Notes under the pieces: model-generated | What the model was told of the DNA's origin: nothing | Database searches by the model: none | The model's input: the letters and a program-made list of their open reading frames with translations, nothing else | Shown here: one piece after another, positions 15,644 through 21,758 of the stretch | Position numbering within the stretch: position 1 is the stretch's first letter | How the letters are laid out: each line of letters begins with the position of its first letter | Translations under genes and position numbers: made by a program | Origin: CAZVWH01 sp964631175 | Lineage (GTDB): Bacteria; Planctomycetota; Phycisphaerae; Sedimentisphaerales; Anaerobacaceae | Assembly: GCA_964631175.1 (NCBI GenBank) | Contig: CAZVWH010000047.1 | Coordinates: 1 to 21,758 of the forward strand | Reading direction: 5' to 3' | DNA: 21,758 nt

Positions 15644-15709
15644 CCTGCAATAAGCTTGTCCCCTCGGCCTTGCTCGGGGCAGGCCTGAGCAAAGTCGAAG
15701 AATTGCAGG
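15644..15709. repeat. inverted repeat with GAGCAAAGTCGAA core
   Basis: CCTGCAAT at 15644-15651 pairs with ATTGCAGG at 15702-15709. Inside, GTCCCC and GGGGCAGG can form a second stem, and 15682-15699 reads GGCCTGAGCAAAGTCGAA. The reverse complement of 21294-21311 matches this 18-mer at 16 positions. From memory, GCTCAGG/GTCGAA-type elements are dispersed repeats in many bacterial genomes. It may also terminate transcription ahead of the helicase gene, though there is no T tract. Confidence 0.55.
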
Positions 15710-15715
15710 GCTAAA

Positions 15716-15743
15716 TATTTAGCCCCATGTTTCACGTGGGGTT
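15716..15743. repeat. 28-base hairpin repeat, copy 2
   Basis: TATTTAG, arms CCCCATG and CGTGGGG around loop TTTCA, then TT; same length and flanks as the copy at 2996-3023 but with three changed bases in each arm that keep pairing (one T-G wobble). It ends 15 bases before the helicase start. Confidence 0.7.
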
Positions 15744-15758
15744 TGTATAGTATTTTTC

Positions 15759-17864
15759 ATGCTTAATACGCTCTTACATAAACTTACACCATCACAAAGA
15801 GAGGCAGTCTTCCATGCCGAAGGGCCTTTGCTTGTTATTGCAGGCCCTGGCAGCGGCAAAACCCGTGTTATTACATATCGTATCGCCGCACTTATAGATT
15901 CAGGTATTAAGCCATATAACATCTGCGCAATAACTTTCACCAACAAAGCCGCTAATGAAATGCGCCAGAGAGCTATTACTCTCGGTACTTCCGCCGGTGC
16001 GCATATCAGCACCTTTCACTCTTTATGCGTCAGAATCCTTCGGCAATATGCTGATAAGGCAGGTATAAAAACCAACTTTAGTATCTATAATGATTCCGAC
16101 CAGAGCAGATGTATCAAGCAGGCTATTAAAGATTGCGAGCTTGACACCACCAACTTTCCACCTGCCCGAATGCTTGAGGCCATTTCCACTCTCAAGAACA
16201 AGCTAATTGATGTTGATTTATTCAAGTCTCAAATCGATGGTTTTTTTACCCAGACATTAGCCAAAATATACGAACGTTACCAGTACATCCTGAATGAGCA
16301 CAATGCACTGGACTTTGACGATTTGTTGATGAAGGTTGCTTTTTTGCTTCAGAATTATCCTGAAGTTTGCTGTGAGCTTGGTGATCGTTTTAAATTTCTG
16401 CTCATTGATGAATATCAAGACACCAATCATGCCCAATATAAAATCGCCAAAGCTCTTGTTTCAGAGCACAATAATATTTGCGTAACCGGCGACCCGGACC
16501 AATCCATCTACCGTTGGCGGGGAGCCGACATTCGCAATATACTGGCCTTTGAAAATGATTGGCCTGATGCCACGGTAGTCAAATTGGAGGAAAACTTCCG
16601 CAGCACACCTAACATTCTCGAAGTCGCAGACAATTTAATTGCCTTCAACGAAAATCGAAAACAAAAAAAACTTGTTCCCACAAAGCCTCGTGCCGAGGAT
16701 ATTGTTGTATCAGCCTTCGAGGACGAAACCGAAGAAGCCCAGACTGTAGCCCAGCAGATAAAGCAGCTTATCGATGACGGCTCGTCTTTGAATGATATGG
16801 CTGTGTTCTATCGCGTTAATGCTATGAGCCGTGTGCTCGAAGAGGCACTTGTCCGAAACAAGATACCTTACCAGGTTGTCCGTGGGGTGGAATTCTACAA
16901 CAGAAAGGAGATCCGCGATGTGCTTGCCTATTTGAAAGTCCTTGTCAATCCAGATGATGAAATTGCGCTATTGCGCATAATCAACACACCGGCTCGTGGT
17001 ATTGGAAAGACCACAATTGACAGAGTTCGTGCCTATGCCGTTCGCAATAATGTTAGCCTTTACGAAGCTGTAAAGCGAGCAGAGCATGTTGATTCTCTTT
17101 CCAAAGCCCCTAAAGCCAAGCTTGCCAACTTTATAAATATGCTGGAGCAGCTTAAAAAGGAAATTACTGGTGAAGTCGCACCTCTTGCCGAGCGCGTCTT
17201 CATCGAATCCGGCTTGGCTGATTTCCTTAACGCAGCCAGCGACCAGAACGCAATCGATAATGTTAATGAGCTGATAAATTCAATCGCACAGTACGACCAA
17301 CAAGCAGAAGAACCGACACTTTTGGACTACCTTCAGCAGATATCGCTCTTCAGCGATGTCGATGCCTACGACACTACCAGCGAGCGTGTTGCTTTGATGA
17401 CGCTACACGCTGCGAAGGGGCTTGAATTTGAAAATGCCTTTATCATTGGTCTGGAGGAAGGTATTCTGCCACATGAAAAATCTAATACCGACGACCAGGA
17501 CGATTTAGAAGAAGAACGCAGGCTTTTTTTCGTTGGTATAACCCGCGCCAAAGTTGGTTTATACATAAGCTATGCTCGGTACCGAACTATACGTGGGCAG
17601 ATGCTGCGAACGATACCGTCACAGTTTCTTTTTGAGCTTGGAATCGACTTTGCCGAATCTGTTAATGTCATTACCGCACAGGCGGGAATCTATAATTCTA
17701 CGCAGACTTTTAATGCAGGTGATCCTGTACAGCACAAGACTTTCGGAAAGGGCAGGGTTCAGGAATTTATTGATATGGCTGAAAACAGTGTGGTGGTAGT
17801 CAAATTTAATAACGGACAAACAAAATCACTGATGGTAAAATACGCCGATCTTTCGATAATATAA
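15759..17864 (+). CDS. pcrA: UvrD/PcrA-type ATP-dependent 3'-5' DNA helicase
   Basis: Superfamily 1 helicase for repair and for clearing replication forks, 701 residues, within the usual 650-750. Motifs in order: Q-motif LTPSQREAV, Walker A AGPGSGKT (28-35), AITFTNKAANEM (Ia), Walker B with DEYQDTN (217-223), GDPDQSIYRWRGAD (244-257, motif III), VKLEENFRST (IV), VALMTLHAAKGLEFENAF (V) and EERRLFFVGITRAK (VI). The C-terminal GDPVQHKTFGKGRVQEF starts the small Tudor-like domain by which PcrA-type helicases bind RNA polymerase. ATG 15759 gives the expected N-terminus but lacks a clear Shine-Dalgarno. It heads a housekeeping run and is separated by 125 repeat-rich bases from the exporter genes. 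Confidence 0.96.
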   Translation: MLNTLLHKLTPSQREAVFHAEGPLLVIAGPGSGKTRVITYRIAALIDSGIKPYNICAITFTNKAANEMRQRAITLGTSAGAHISTFHSLCVRILRQYADKAGIKTNFSIYNDSDQSRCIKQAIKDCELDTTNFPPARMLEAISTLKNKLIDVDLFKSQIDGFFTQTLAKIYERYQYILNEHNALDFDDLLMKVAFLLQNYPEVCCELGDRFKFLLIDEYQDTNHAQYKIAKALVSEHNNICVTGDPDQSIYRWRGADIRNILAFENDWPDATVVKLEENFRSTPNILEVADNLIAFNENRKQKKLVPTKPRAEDIVVSAFEDETEEAQTVAQQIKQLIDDGSSLNDMAVFYRVNAMSRVLEEALVRNKIPYQVVRGVEFYNRKEIRDVLAYLKVLVNPDDEIALLRIINTPARGIGKTTIDRVRAYAVRNNVSLYEAVKRAEHVDSLSKAPKAKLANFINMLEQLKKEITGEVAPLAERVFIESGLADFLNAASDQNAIDNVNELINSIAQYDQQAEEPTLLDYLQQISLFSDVDAYDTTSERVALMTLHAAKGLEFENAFIIGLEEGILPHEKSNTDDQDDLEEERRLFFVGITRAKVGLYISYARYRTIRGQMLRTIPSQFLFELGIDFAESVNVITAQAGIYNSTQTFNAGDPVQHKTFGKGRVQEFIDMAENSVVVVKFNNGQTKSLMVKYADLSII

Positions 17865-17970
17865 GCTAACTGTTCTTCGATTTGATCGAGGAGCAACGTT
17901 TAGCCGTCGCGGCTCGGCTGAGCTCGCCGAAGTCCGGCACGGCGACGGGGGTGGCACAGGAATTAATAAT
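17865..17970. repeat. GC-rich intergenic hairpin block between helicase and pgi
   Basis: A stem of ten pairs with two T-G wobbles and loop TTG spans 17872-17894 just after the helicase stop; without a T tract it is a weak terminator candidate. Next, CCGTCGC (17904-17910) pairs with GCGACGG (17942-17948), enclosing CGGC and GCCG. The block is much richer in GC than its surroundings and shares GCCGAAG and GGCACGG with 1846-1892, suggesting a dispersed element. AGGA at 17958-17961 is the pgi Shine-Dalgarno. Confidence 0.5.
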
Positions 17971-19386
17971 ATGGCAAAATCTCAAATTAATCTTTACTAC
18001 AAAAACTCAACTTCTGATGTGCTCGGCGAAGAACACGGACTAACAAAAATACAGCTTAAAGACCTTGCAAAAAAAACCGAGCCATCAATTTTGCACTTAA
18101 ACAGAGAAAGAAAGGACGGCAAAACACCTTATAGAGACCTTCCTTTCAGGGCCGAAATTCCTCAGCAGGTCAAAAAATTAACCGCAGAGCTAAAAGATAA
18201 TTGTGAAAATCTCGTTGTGCTCGGTATTGGCGGCTCGGCCTTGGGTAATATTGCTTTACAGACCGCACTAAATCCATATCTTTATAATATAGATAACCGA
18301 CAACGCCGAGGCCCTCGTCTGTTTGTTTTCGATAACGTTGACCCTGTGCAGTTTGCTTCTTTTCTTGATTGGATTGGTGATAAACTTGACAAGACCATTT
18401 TTAATGTAATCAGCAAATCCGGCGAAACCTCTGAAACCGCAGCCCAATTTATGATTATTCGTCAATTGCTTTTAGATAGACTCGGATCAGAAGGTTGCAG
18501 AGAACAGATAATCGCTACTACCGATGCAAATCAGGGCATTCTCCGTCGTATTACTGATGATGCAGGTTTTAGAAACCTTGTAGTACCTGATGGTGTCGGA
18601 GGCAGGTTCAGTGTCTTAAGCGCGGTTGGCCTATTCAGTGCAGCTATGTGCGGTATTGATATCGACTTGCTCTTGGAAGGTGCTCGTGATATGGATAAAC
18701 GAGTAAGCTGCGAAGAGTTCTACAAAAACCCGGCGGCTATCAATGCTGCAATAAATTACTACTATTATAATCACGGCAAAAAGATTTCCGTAATGATGCC
18801 ATATAGTTACCACCTCAAAGACCTAGCTGATTGGTATAGGCAGCTCTGGGCCGAAAGTCTGGGCAAAGCTCAAGACCTAAAGGGCAATGAAGTGCATATT
18901 GGCCCGACGCCTGTCAAGGCGCTGGGACCTACTGACCAGCATAGCCAGATACAATTATACCGCGAAGGACCTAACGATAAACTGTTCGCATTTCTGCAGG
19001 TCAATAGTTTCGATAAGGACATTAAAATAGGCCCTGCACCAGATTGTGCTCCAGAACTTGATTTCCTTGCCGGCAAAGACTTAAGCACACTGCTAAACAA
19101 TGAAAAAAAGGCAACAGAGTATGCCCTGTTGCAGAGTAAGCGTCCCTGTCTGACCGTCATTTTCCCTGAAGTAAATGAGTACACTGTCGGGCAGTTCATT
19201 TATTTGTACGAGGTAACGACTTCTTTAGCCGGTGCCTTATTTGGTATAAATCCTTATGACCAGCCCGCTGTAGAGTTAGGTAAAGAAGCTACTTTCGCCC
19301 TTATGGGCAAACCCGGTGATGAATATGAAGAATTAGCCCAAGAAATTCAATCTCTGACCGATATTGACACAGCCTATTTGGTTTGA
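17971..19386 (+). CDS. pgi: glucose-6-phosphate isomerase
   Basis: Interconverts glucose-6-phosphate and fructose-6-phosphate in glycolysis and gluconeogenesis; cytoplasmic. 471 residues, the shorter bacterial form. Phosphate-binding motifs are LGIGGSALG (84-92) and ISKSGETSETA (147-157), followed by GGRFSVLSAVGLF (210-222). Catalytic residues are visible as Glu295 in WAESLGK, His324 in TDQHSQ and Lys438 in QPAVELGK, matching Glu355, His386 and Lys514 of the long form. AGGA nine bases before ATG 17971 supports the start. It is followed after 41 bases by the guanylyltransferase gene, linking fructose-6-phosphate to GDP-mannose formation. Confidence 0.96.
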   Translation: MAKSQINLYYKNSTSDVLGEEHGLTKIQLKDLAKKTEPSILHLNRERKDGKTPYRDLPFRAEIPQQVKKLTAELKDNCENLVVLGIGGSALGNIALQTALNPYLYNIDNRQRRGPRLFVFDNVDPVQFASFLDWIGDKLDKTIFNVISKSGETSETAAQFMIIRQLLLDRLGSEGCREQIIATTDANQGILRRITDDAGFRNLVVPDGVGGRFSVLSAVGLFSAAMCGIDIDLLLEGARDMDKRVSCEEFYKNPAAINAAINYYYYNHGKKISVMMPYSYHLKDLADWYRQLWAESLGKAQDLKGNEVHIGPTPVKALGPTDQHSQIQLYREGPNDKLFAFLQVNSFDKDIKIGPAPDCAPELDFLAGKDLSTLLNNEKKATEYALLQSKRPCLTVIFPEVNEYTVGQFIYLYEVTTSLAGALFGINPYDQPAVELGKEATFALMGKPGDEYEELAQEIQSLTDIDTAYLV

Positions 19387-19427
19387 TACTTATACGCTGG
19401 TTAAAAACGATATGAAGGAATAGGCTC

Positions 19428-20516
19428 ATGAATTATGCAGTTGTAATGGCAGGGGGGATGGGTAAAAGATTATGGCCTCTCAGCCGGGAAAAACGCCCTA
19501 AGCAGGTCTTAAAGCTCCTTGAAGGCCAAACACTTCTTGGCCGATGCTTTGAACGGCTCGCACCTATATTTGATGCCAGAAGTATAATTATTCTCACAAA
19601 CGCCGGCTATGCAGACCTCGTCCGTGAAGAGCTACCTGATGTGCCGTTCAATAATGTCATTGCTGAGCCTGCCGTCCGCGATACGGCTGGGGCCATAGGA
19701 TTAGCTGCAACCATACTCAATAAGTTTGACGCAGATGCTCAAATGGCTATCGTTACCGCCGACCAGTTAATAGAACCCGGCCAAGCGCTGCAACAGGCCC
19801 TTAAAGACGCTCTGGTTTTTGTAAATGACAATCCAAACGACATGATTACGTTTGGCATCAAGCCGACCTTTGCCAGCACGCAACTCGGTTACATTAAGTG
19901 CATCACAGCCCGAGAAGTTTCCGGCTGTAAGAATACAATATTTTCTGTGGAGGCCTTCAAAGAAAAACCCGACGAAGAAACCGCAAAAAAATACCTCCAG
20001 GCTGGAAATTGTCTATGGAATTCCGGTATGTTTGTCTGGAAGGCCAAAACAATTTTGGCAAATTTAGAAAGATTTTTGCCTCAGGCAGTTGAGCCTTTGC
20101 GCAAAATTGGAGCCGCTTGGGACAGCCCGAACCAGCAAAAAACACTACAGGAATGGTTTGTAAAACTACCCAAGATTAGTATCGACTTCGCAGTAATGGA
20201 AAAGGCTGATAATGTGTATGCAATAAAGCTGGATTGTCGTTGGCTGGATATAGGTTCCTTTGCAGCTTTAGCCGATGTCATCAGTTCCGACAATGACAAT
20301 AATATCGTAGTAGCCGGATCGAGCGAGCTGCTTGATTGCAAAAATAGCATTATAATTACTGAGGATAAAGGACATCTTATAGCGGCTATTGGGCTCGATA
20401 ATATGGTCGTAGCTCATAGTCCTGATGCCACGTTAGTATGCCATGCCGACCAGACTCAGCGACTAAAGGAGTTGCTTGAGCTGATAAAACAGCACCGTGG
20501 CGAAAAATTTCTTTAG
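19428..20516 (+). CDS. manC: mannose-1-phosphate guanylyltransferase
   Basis: Makes GDP-mannose from mannose-1-phosphate and GTP for polysaccharide or glycan synthesis. 362 residues: the nucleotidyltransferase domain alone, without the C-terminal phosphomannose isomerase domain of the bifunctional type. The GTP-binding signature is AGGMGKRLWPLSREKRPKQ (8-26); FKEKPD (177-182) and WNSGMFVWK (197-205) complete the site. Two positions differ from the common form: TADQLI where most have PADHxI, and EPAVRDTAGAI where most have EPxGRNTAPAI. GAAGGAA before ATG 19428 is a good ribosome binding site. A related hexose-1-phosphate nucleotidyltransferase activity is possible. Confidence 0.92.
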   Translation: MNYAVVMAGGMGKRLWPLSREKRPKQVLKLLEGQTLLGRCFERLAPIFDARSIIILTNAGYADLVREELPDVPFNNVIAEPAVRDTAGAIGLAATILNKFDADAQMAIVTADQLIEPGQALQQALKDALVFVNDNPNDMITFGIKPTFASTQLGYIKCITAREVSGCKNTIFSVEAFKEKPDEETAKKYLQAGNCLWNSGMFVWKAKTILANLERFLPQAVEPLRKIGAAWDSPNQQKTLQEWFVKLPKISIDFAVMEKADNVYAIKLDCRWLDIGSFAALADVISSDNDNNIVVAGSSELLDCKNSIIITEDKGHLIAAIGLDNMVVAHSPDATLVCHADQTQRLKELLELIKQHRGEKFL

Positions 20517-20526
20517 CAACACGCTA

Positions 20527-20952
20527 ATGAGATACCTGGCAATAGATTATGGCGAAAAACGCACCGGCCTGGCAATATGCGATGCCGGTGAGACCATCGT
20601 TACACCTCTTGTAGTAATCCATGGACAAAAAGAGCTGCTAAAAAGAATCGCTGATGTAGTCAGGAAAGAAGTCGTCGAGGCCGTTGTGATAGGGCTGCCT
20701 TTGAATATGGACGATTCGGAGGGACCTCAAGCCAGACTTGTCTCAAAGTTCGCTGAGCAGCTAAGGGAGCACCTTGATGTTCCTGTCCACTTTCAGGATG
20801 AGCGCCTGAGCAGCTTTGACGCTGAGCAAAAGCTCGCTCCCGCCGAGCTGACAAGAAGCAAAAAGAGAAAACGGCTCGATGCCGTCGCCGCTGCCTTAAT
20901 ATTAGAAGCCTTCCTCTACCGTAAGGCATGGACAGACCCAGAACAAAAATAG
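20527..20952 (+). CDS. ruvX: RuvX/YqgF family putative pre-16S rRNA nuclease
   Basis: RNase H-fold nuclease family, known as putative Holliday junction resolvase and shown in E. coli to take part in 16S rRNA 5' processing. From ATG 20527 the protein is 141 residues, the normal size, with the expected start MRYLAIDYGEKRTGLA; a GTG at 20497 in frame would overlap manC and add ten unrelated residues. Acidic residues: Asp7, DERLSS (91-96) and Asp118 in RLDAVAAALILEAFL. GLPLNMDDSEGPQA (56-69) is the central signature. It begins ten bases after manC with no obvious Shine-Dalgarno, so it is probably translated from the manC transcript. Confidence 0.94.
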   Translation: MRYLAIDYGEKRTGLAICDAGETIVTPLVVIHGQKELLKRIADVVRKEVVEAVVIGLPLNMDDSEGPQARLVSKFAEQLREHLDVPVHFQDERLSSFDAEQKLAPAELTRSKKRKRLDAVAAALILEAFLYRKAWTDPEQK

Positions 20953-20959
20953 TGCCAAA

Positions 20960-21070
20960 ATTGGCTTTGAATTGGCTTTGTTTTTCCATGCCCCGGAAAC
21001 GGCAAATTTCACATATTCTTTTTATGTCAAAGAGCTTACGATAATTTTGACCTTACAAAAATTGGCTTTG
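20960..21070. repeat. three direct copies of ATTGGCTTTG
   Basis: Exact copies at 20960-20969, 20971-20980 and 21061-21070. On the minus strand the wider copies read as codons for Lys-Gln-Ser-Gln-Phe, a phrase I recall from spurious predicted proteins in planctomycete genomes, so this is probably a dispersed repeat. Confidence 0.6.
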
Positions 21071-21093
21071 TTTTGCATAAAACAGGGACGATT

Positions 21094-21120
21094 TGTCGAA
21101 TACTTTCGACAATTGTCGAA
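21094..21120. repeat. alternating inverted half-sites TGTCGAA / TTCGACA / TGTCGAA
   Basis: TGTCGAA at 21094-21100, its reverse complement TTCGACA at 21105-21111, and TGTCGAA again at 21114-21120. The last two form a perfect 16-base palindrome (21105-21120). The middle element can pair with either neighbour but not both. Confidence 0.65.
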
Positions 21121-21201
21121 TAAGTTGGGTTTGCATAATATTGGCAATATGGACAAATAAGTCTCTCGTGAATATATTACCCATCCCACCGGCTGAATCT
21201 T

Positions 21202-21250
21202 GATTTTTGTGTTTTGGTTTTTCGTTTAGCATTGAGAATTCAGGTTTTTT
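21202..21250. repeat. loose heptamer tract F (NNTTNNN)
   Basis: Seven 7-base units in phase: GATTTTT, GTGTTTT, GGTTTTT, CGTTTAG, CATTGAG, AATTCAG, GTTTTTT. Position four is always T and position three is T in six of seven. The T-rich composition makes chance more likely than for the other arrays. Confidence 0.4.
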
Positions 21251-21293
21251 AAACATTTGATATATTGTCCCTTAGGGATGAATTTAGAGTCCA

Positions 21294-21311
21294 TTCGACT
21301 TCGCTCAGGAC
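21294..21311 (-). repeat. dispersed 18-mer, second copy
   Basis: On the minus strand it reads GTCCTGAGCGAAGTCGAA, matching 15682-15699 (plus strand) at 16 of 18 positions. Confidence 0.6.
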
Positions 21312-21345
21312 AAGTTTTTGATTTGCGACCTCCGCTATCCCCCAA

Positions 21346-21471
21346 CTAAATACTAAATGCTAAATACTAAATGCTAAATACTAAATGCTAAATACTAAAT
21401 ACTATATGCTAAATACTAAATGCTAAATACTAAATACTAAATGCTAAATACTAAATGCTATATTCTAAATT
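21346..21471. repeat. heptamer array G, 18 units of CTAAATR
   Basis: Eighteen 7-base units without an insertion or deletion. Fourteen alternate irregularly between CTAAATA and CTAAATG in the first 16; exceptions are CTATATG (21402), CTATATT (21458) and CTAAATT (21465). Seventh bases run A G A G A G A A G A G A A G A G T T, suggesting growth by 14-base steps. Each unit contains TAA on the plus strand, and most contain TAG on the minus strand, so with period seven both strands are closed by stops in all three frames. Confidence 0.95.
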
Positions 21472-21537
21472 TGATACATATTATACCAAAAACGGCTTAA
21501 TTTTCAAGCAAAATTTCAGAAACAAAAGGTGTCAAGC

Positions 21538-21614
21538 GTAGCACAAGCTCCCAGCTTGTGAAAAATACAATTTTATACGCATCAGGCGTACTCAAGCAAG
21601 GATGCTTGAACTAC
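21538..21614. repeat. REP/BIME-like inverted pair of GTAG-headed hairpins
   Basis: Plus strand: GTAG (21538-21541) then arms CACAAGCT (21542-21549) and AGCTTGTG (21553-21560) with loop CCC. Minus strand: GTAG (21614-21611) then arms TTCAAGCA and TGCTTGAG with loop TCCT (21610-21591). The two hairpins point at each other across 30 bases that hold a third small stem, TACGC/GCGTA (21576-21590). GTAG plus a palindrome in convergent pairs is the layout of REP sequences served by RAYT transposases. No RAYT gene is in the window. Confidence 0.6.
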
Positions 21615-21638
21615 TCTGCTTCTTGCTTTGACATACCA

Positions 21639-21683
21639 ATACGTAAAGCGCGTACCTGTGGCAGAGCTACGCGCTTTACGTAT
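21639..21683. repeat. perfect 16-bp inverted repeat
   Basis: ATACGTAAAGCGCGTA (21639-21654) and TACGCGCTTTACGTAT (21668-21683) are exact reverse complements around a 13-base loop. The right arm is followed by GAGCTATTTTTG, giving a short T run, so it could act as a terminator on the plus strand, or be the end of a mobile element. Confidence 0.75.
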
Positions 21684-21758
21684 GAGCTATTTTTGTTGTT
21701 GGTTTGATCTGACCCCGAATTATGTACCAACCTTGATTAGAGAGTTATCCACGTTCTT

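Larger units (their letters stand above)
20953..21758. other. 806-base gene-free, repeat-rich right end
   Basis: No frame here has a credible protein. It holds direct repeats of ATTGGCTTTG (20960, 20971, 21061), alternating TGTCGAA/TTCGACA half-sites (21094-21120), a loose heptamer tract (21202-21250), a dispersed 18-mer (21294-21311), the large CTAAATR array (21346-21471), a REP-like inverted pair (21538-21614) and a perfect long hairpin (21639-21683). AT content is high up to about 21530. Confidence 0.8.

Noticed and set aside
17872..17894. Rho-independent terminator after the helicase gene
   Set aside because: The stem is good but followed by AACGTTT, not a T tract; kept only as a hairpin.
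20660..21256. Minus-strand frames containing KQSQF near their ends
   Set aside because: The shared phrase comes from the ATTGGCTTTG direct repeats; one frame overlaps ruvX antisense. Repeat-derived, not genes.
21346..21471. CRISPR array
   Set aside because: Units are seven bases with no spacers and no cas genes.
21745..21753. TTATCCACG, one mismatch from a DnaA box, near the AT-rich array, as an origin signal
   Set aside because: A single box with one mismatch is expected by chance; no cluster of boxes and no dnaA or dnaN gene in view.

Overview
The window reads as bacterial chromosome, probably from a planctomycete of the Phycisphaerae type. I infer this from gene content (an enlarged HflK/HflC operon with a P1B ATPase, a polytopic HflK-like protein, a membrane-anchored helical-repeat protein beside an ABC-2 exporter), from weak Shine-Dalgarno signals at many starts, and from intergenic spaces packed with short degenerate repeats. 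No sequence search was possible, so the taxon is a guess. No tRNA, rRNA, CRISPR or transposase gene is visible.

Layout. (1) 1-2967, minus strand: a fatty-acid-synthase-like cassette transcribed as dehydratase, acyl carrier protein, dehydratase, ketosynthase; the ketosynthase runs off the left edge. (2) 3163-3627, plus: a small GNAT acetyltransferase; 3684-4646, minus: an ABC-2 type permease convergent with it. (3) 4852-15633, plus: a long co-directional run of three SPFH proteins (polytopic HflK-like, HflC, HflK), a CPC-type P1B metal ATPase, an ABC ATPase with an acidic disordered tail, its ABC-2 permease, and an anchored helical-repeat protein. Genes in this run either overlap or nearly touch, or are separated by 43-47 bases filled largely or wholly by a heptamer repeat array. 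(4) 15759-20952, plus: housekeeping genes pcrA/uvrD helicase, pgi, mannose-1-phosphate guanylyltransferase and ruvX/yqgF. (5) 20953-21758: about 800 bases without a credible gene, dense in repeats and hairpins.

How the genes fit together. The left cassette could build or modify a specialised acyl chain on its own long ACP. The SPFH proteins are expected to form a membrane cage around FtsH protease; their fixed linkage here to a metal pump and an ABC-2 exporter suggests a membrane-homeostasis locus. pgi and manC feed fructose-6-phosphate and GDP-mannose metabolism. pcrA and ruvX are DNA maintenance genes.

The most unusual signal is outside the genes. At least seven intergenic loci carry tandem repeats with strict 7-base periodicity but different unit sequences, several ending within a few bases of a start codon. 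They are accompanied by a covarying 28-base hairpin family and, at the right end, by an inverted pair of GTAG-headed hairpins that looks like a REP/BIME element next to a perfect 16-bp inverted repeat.
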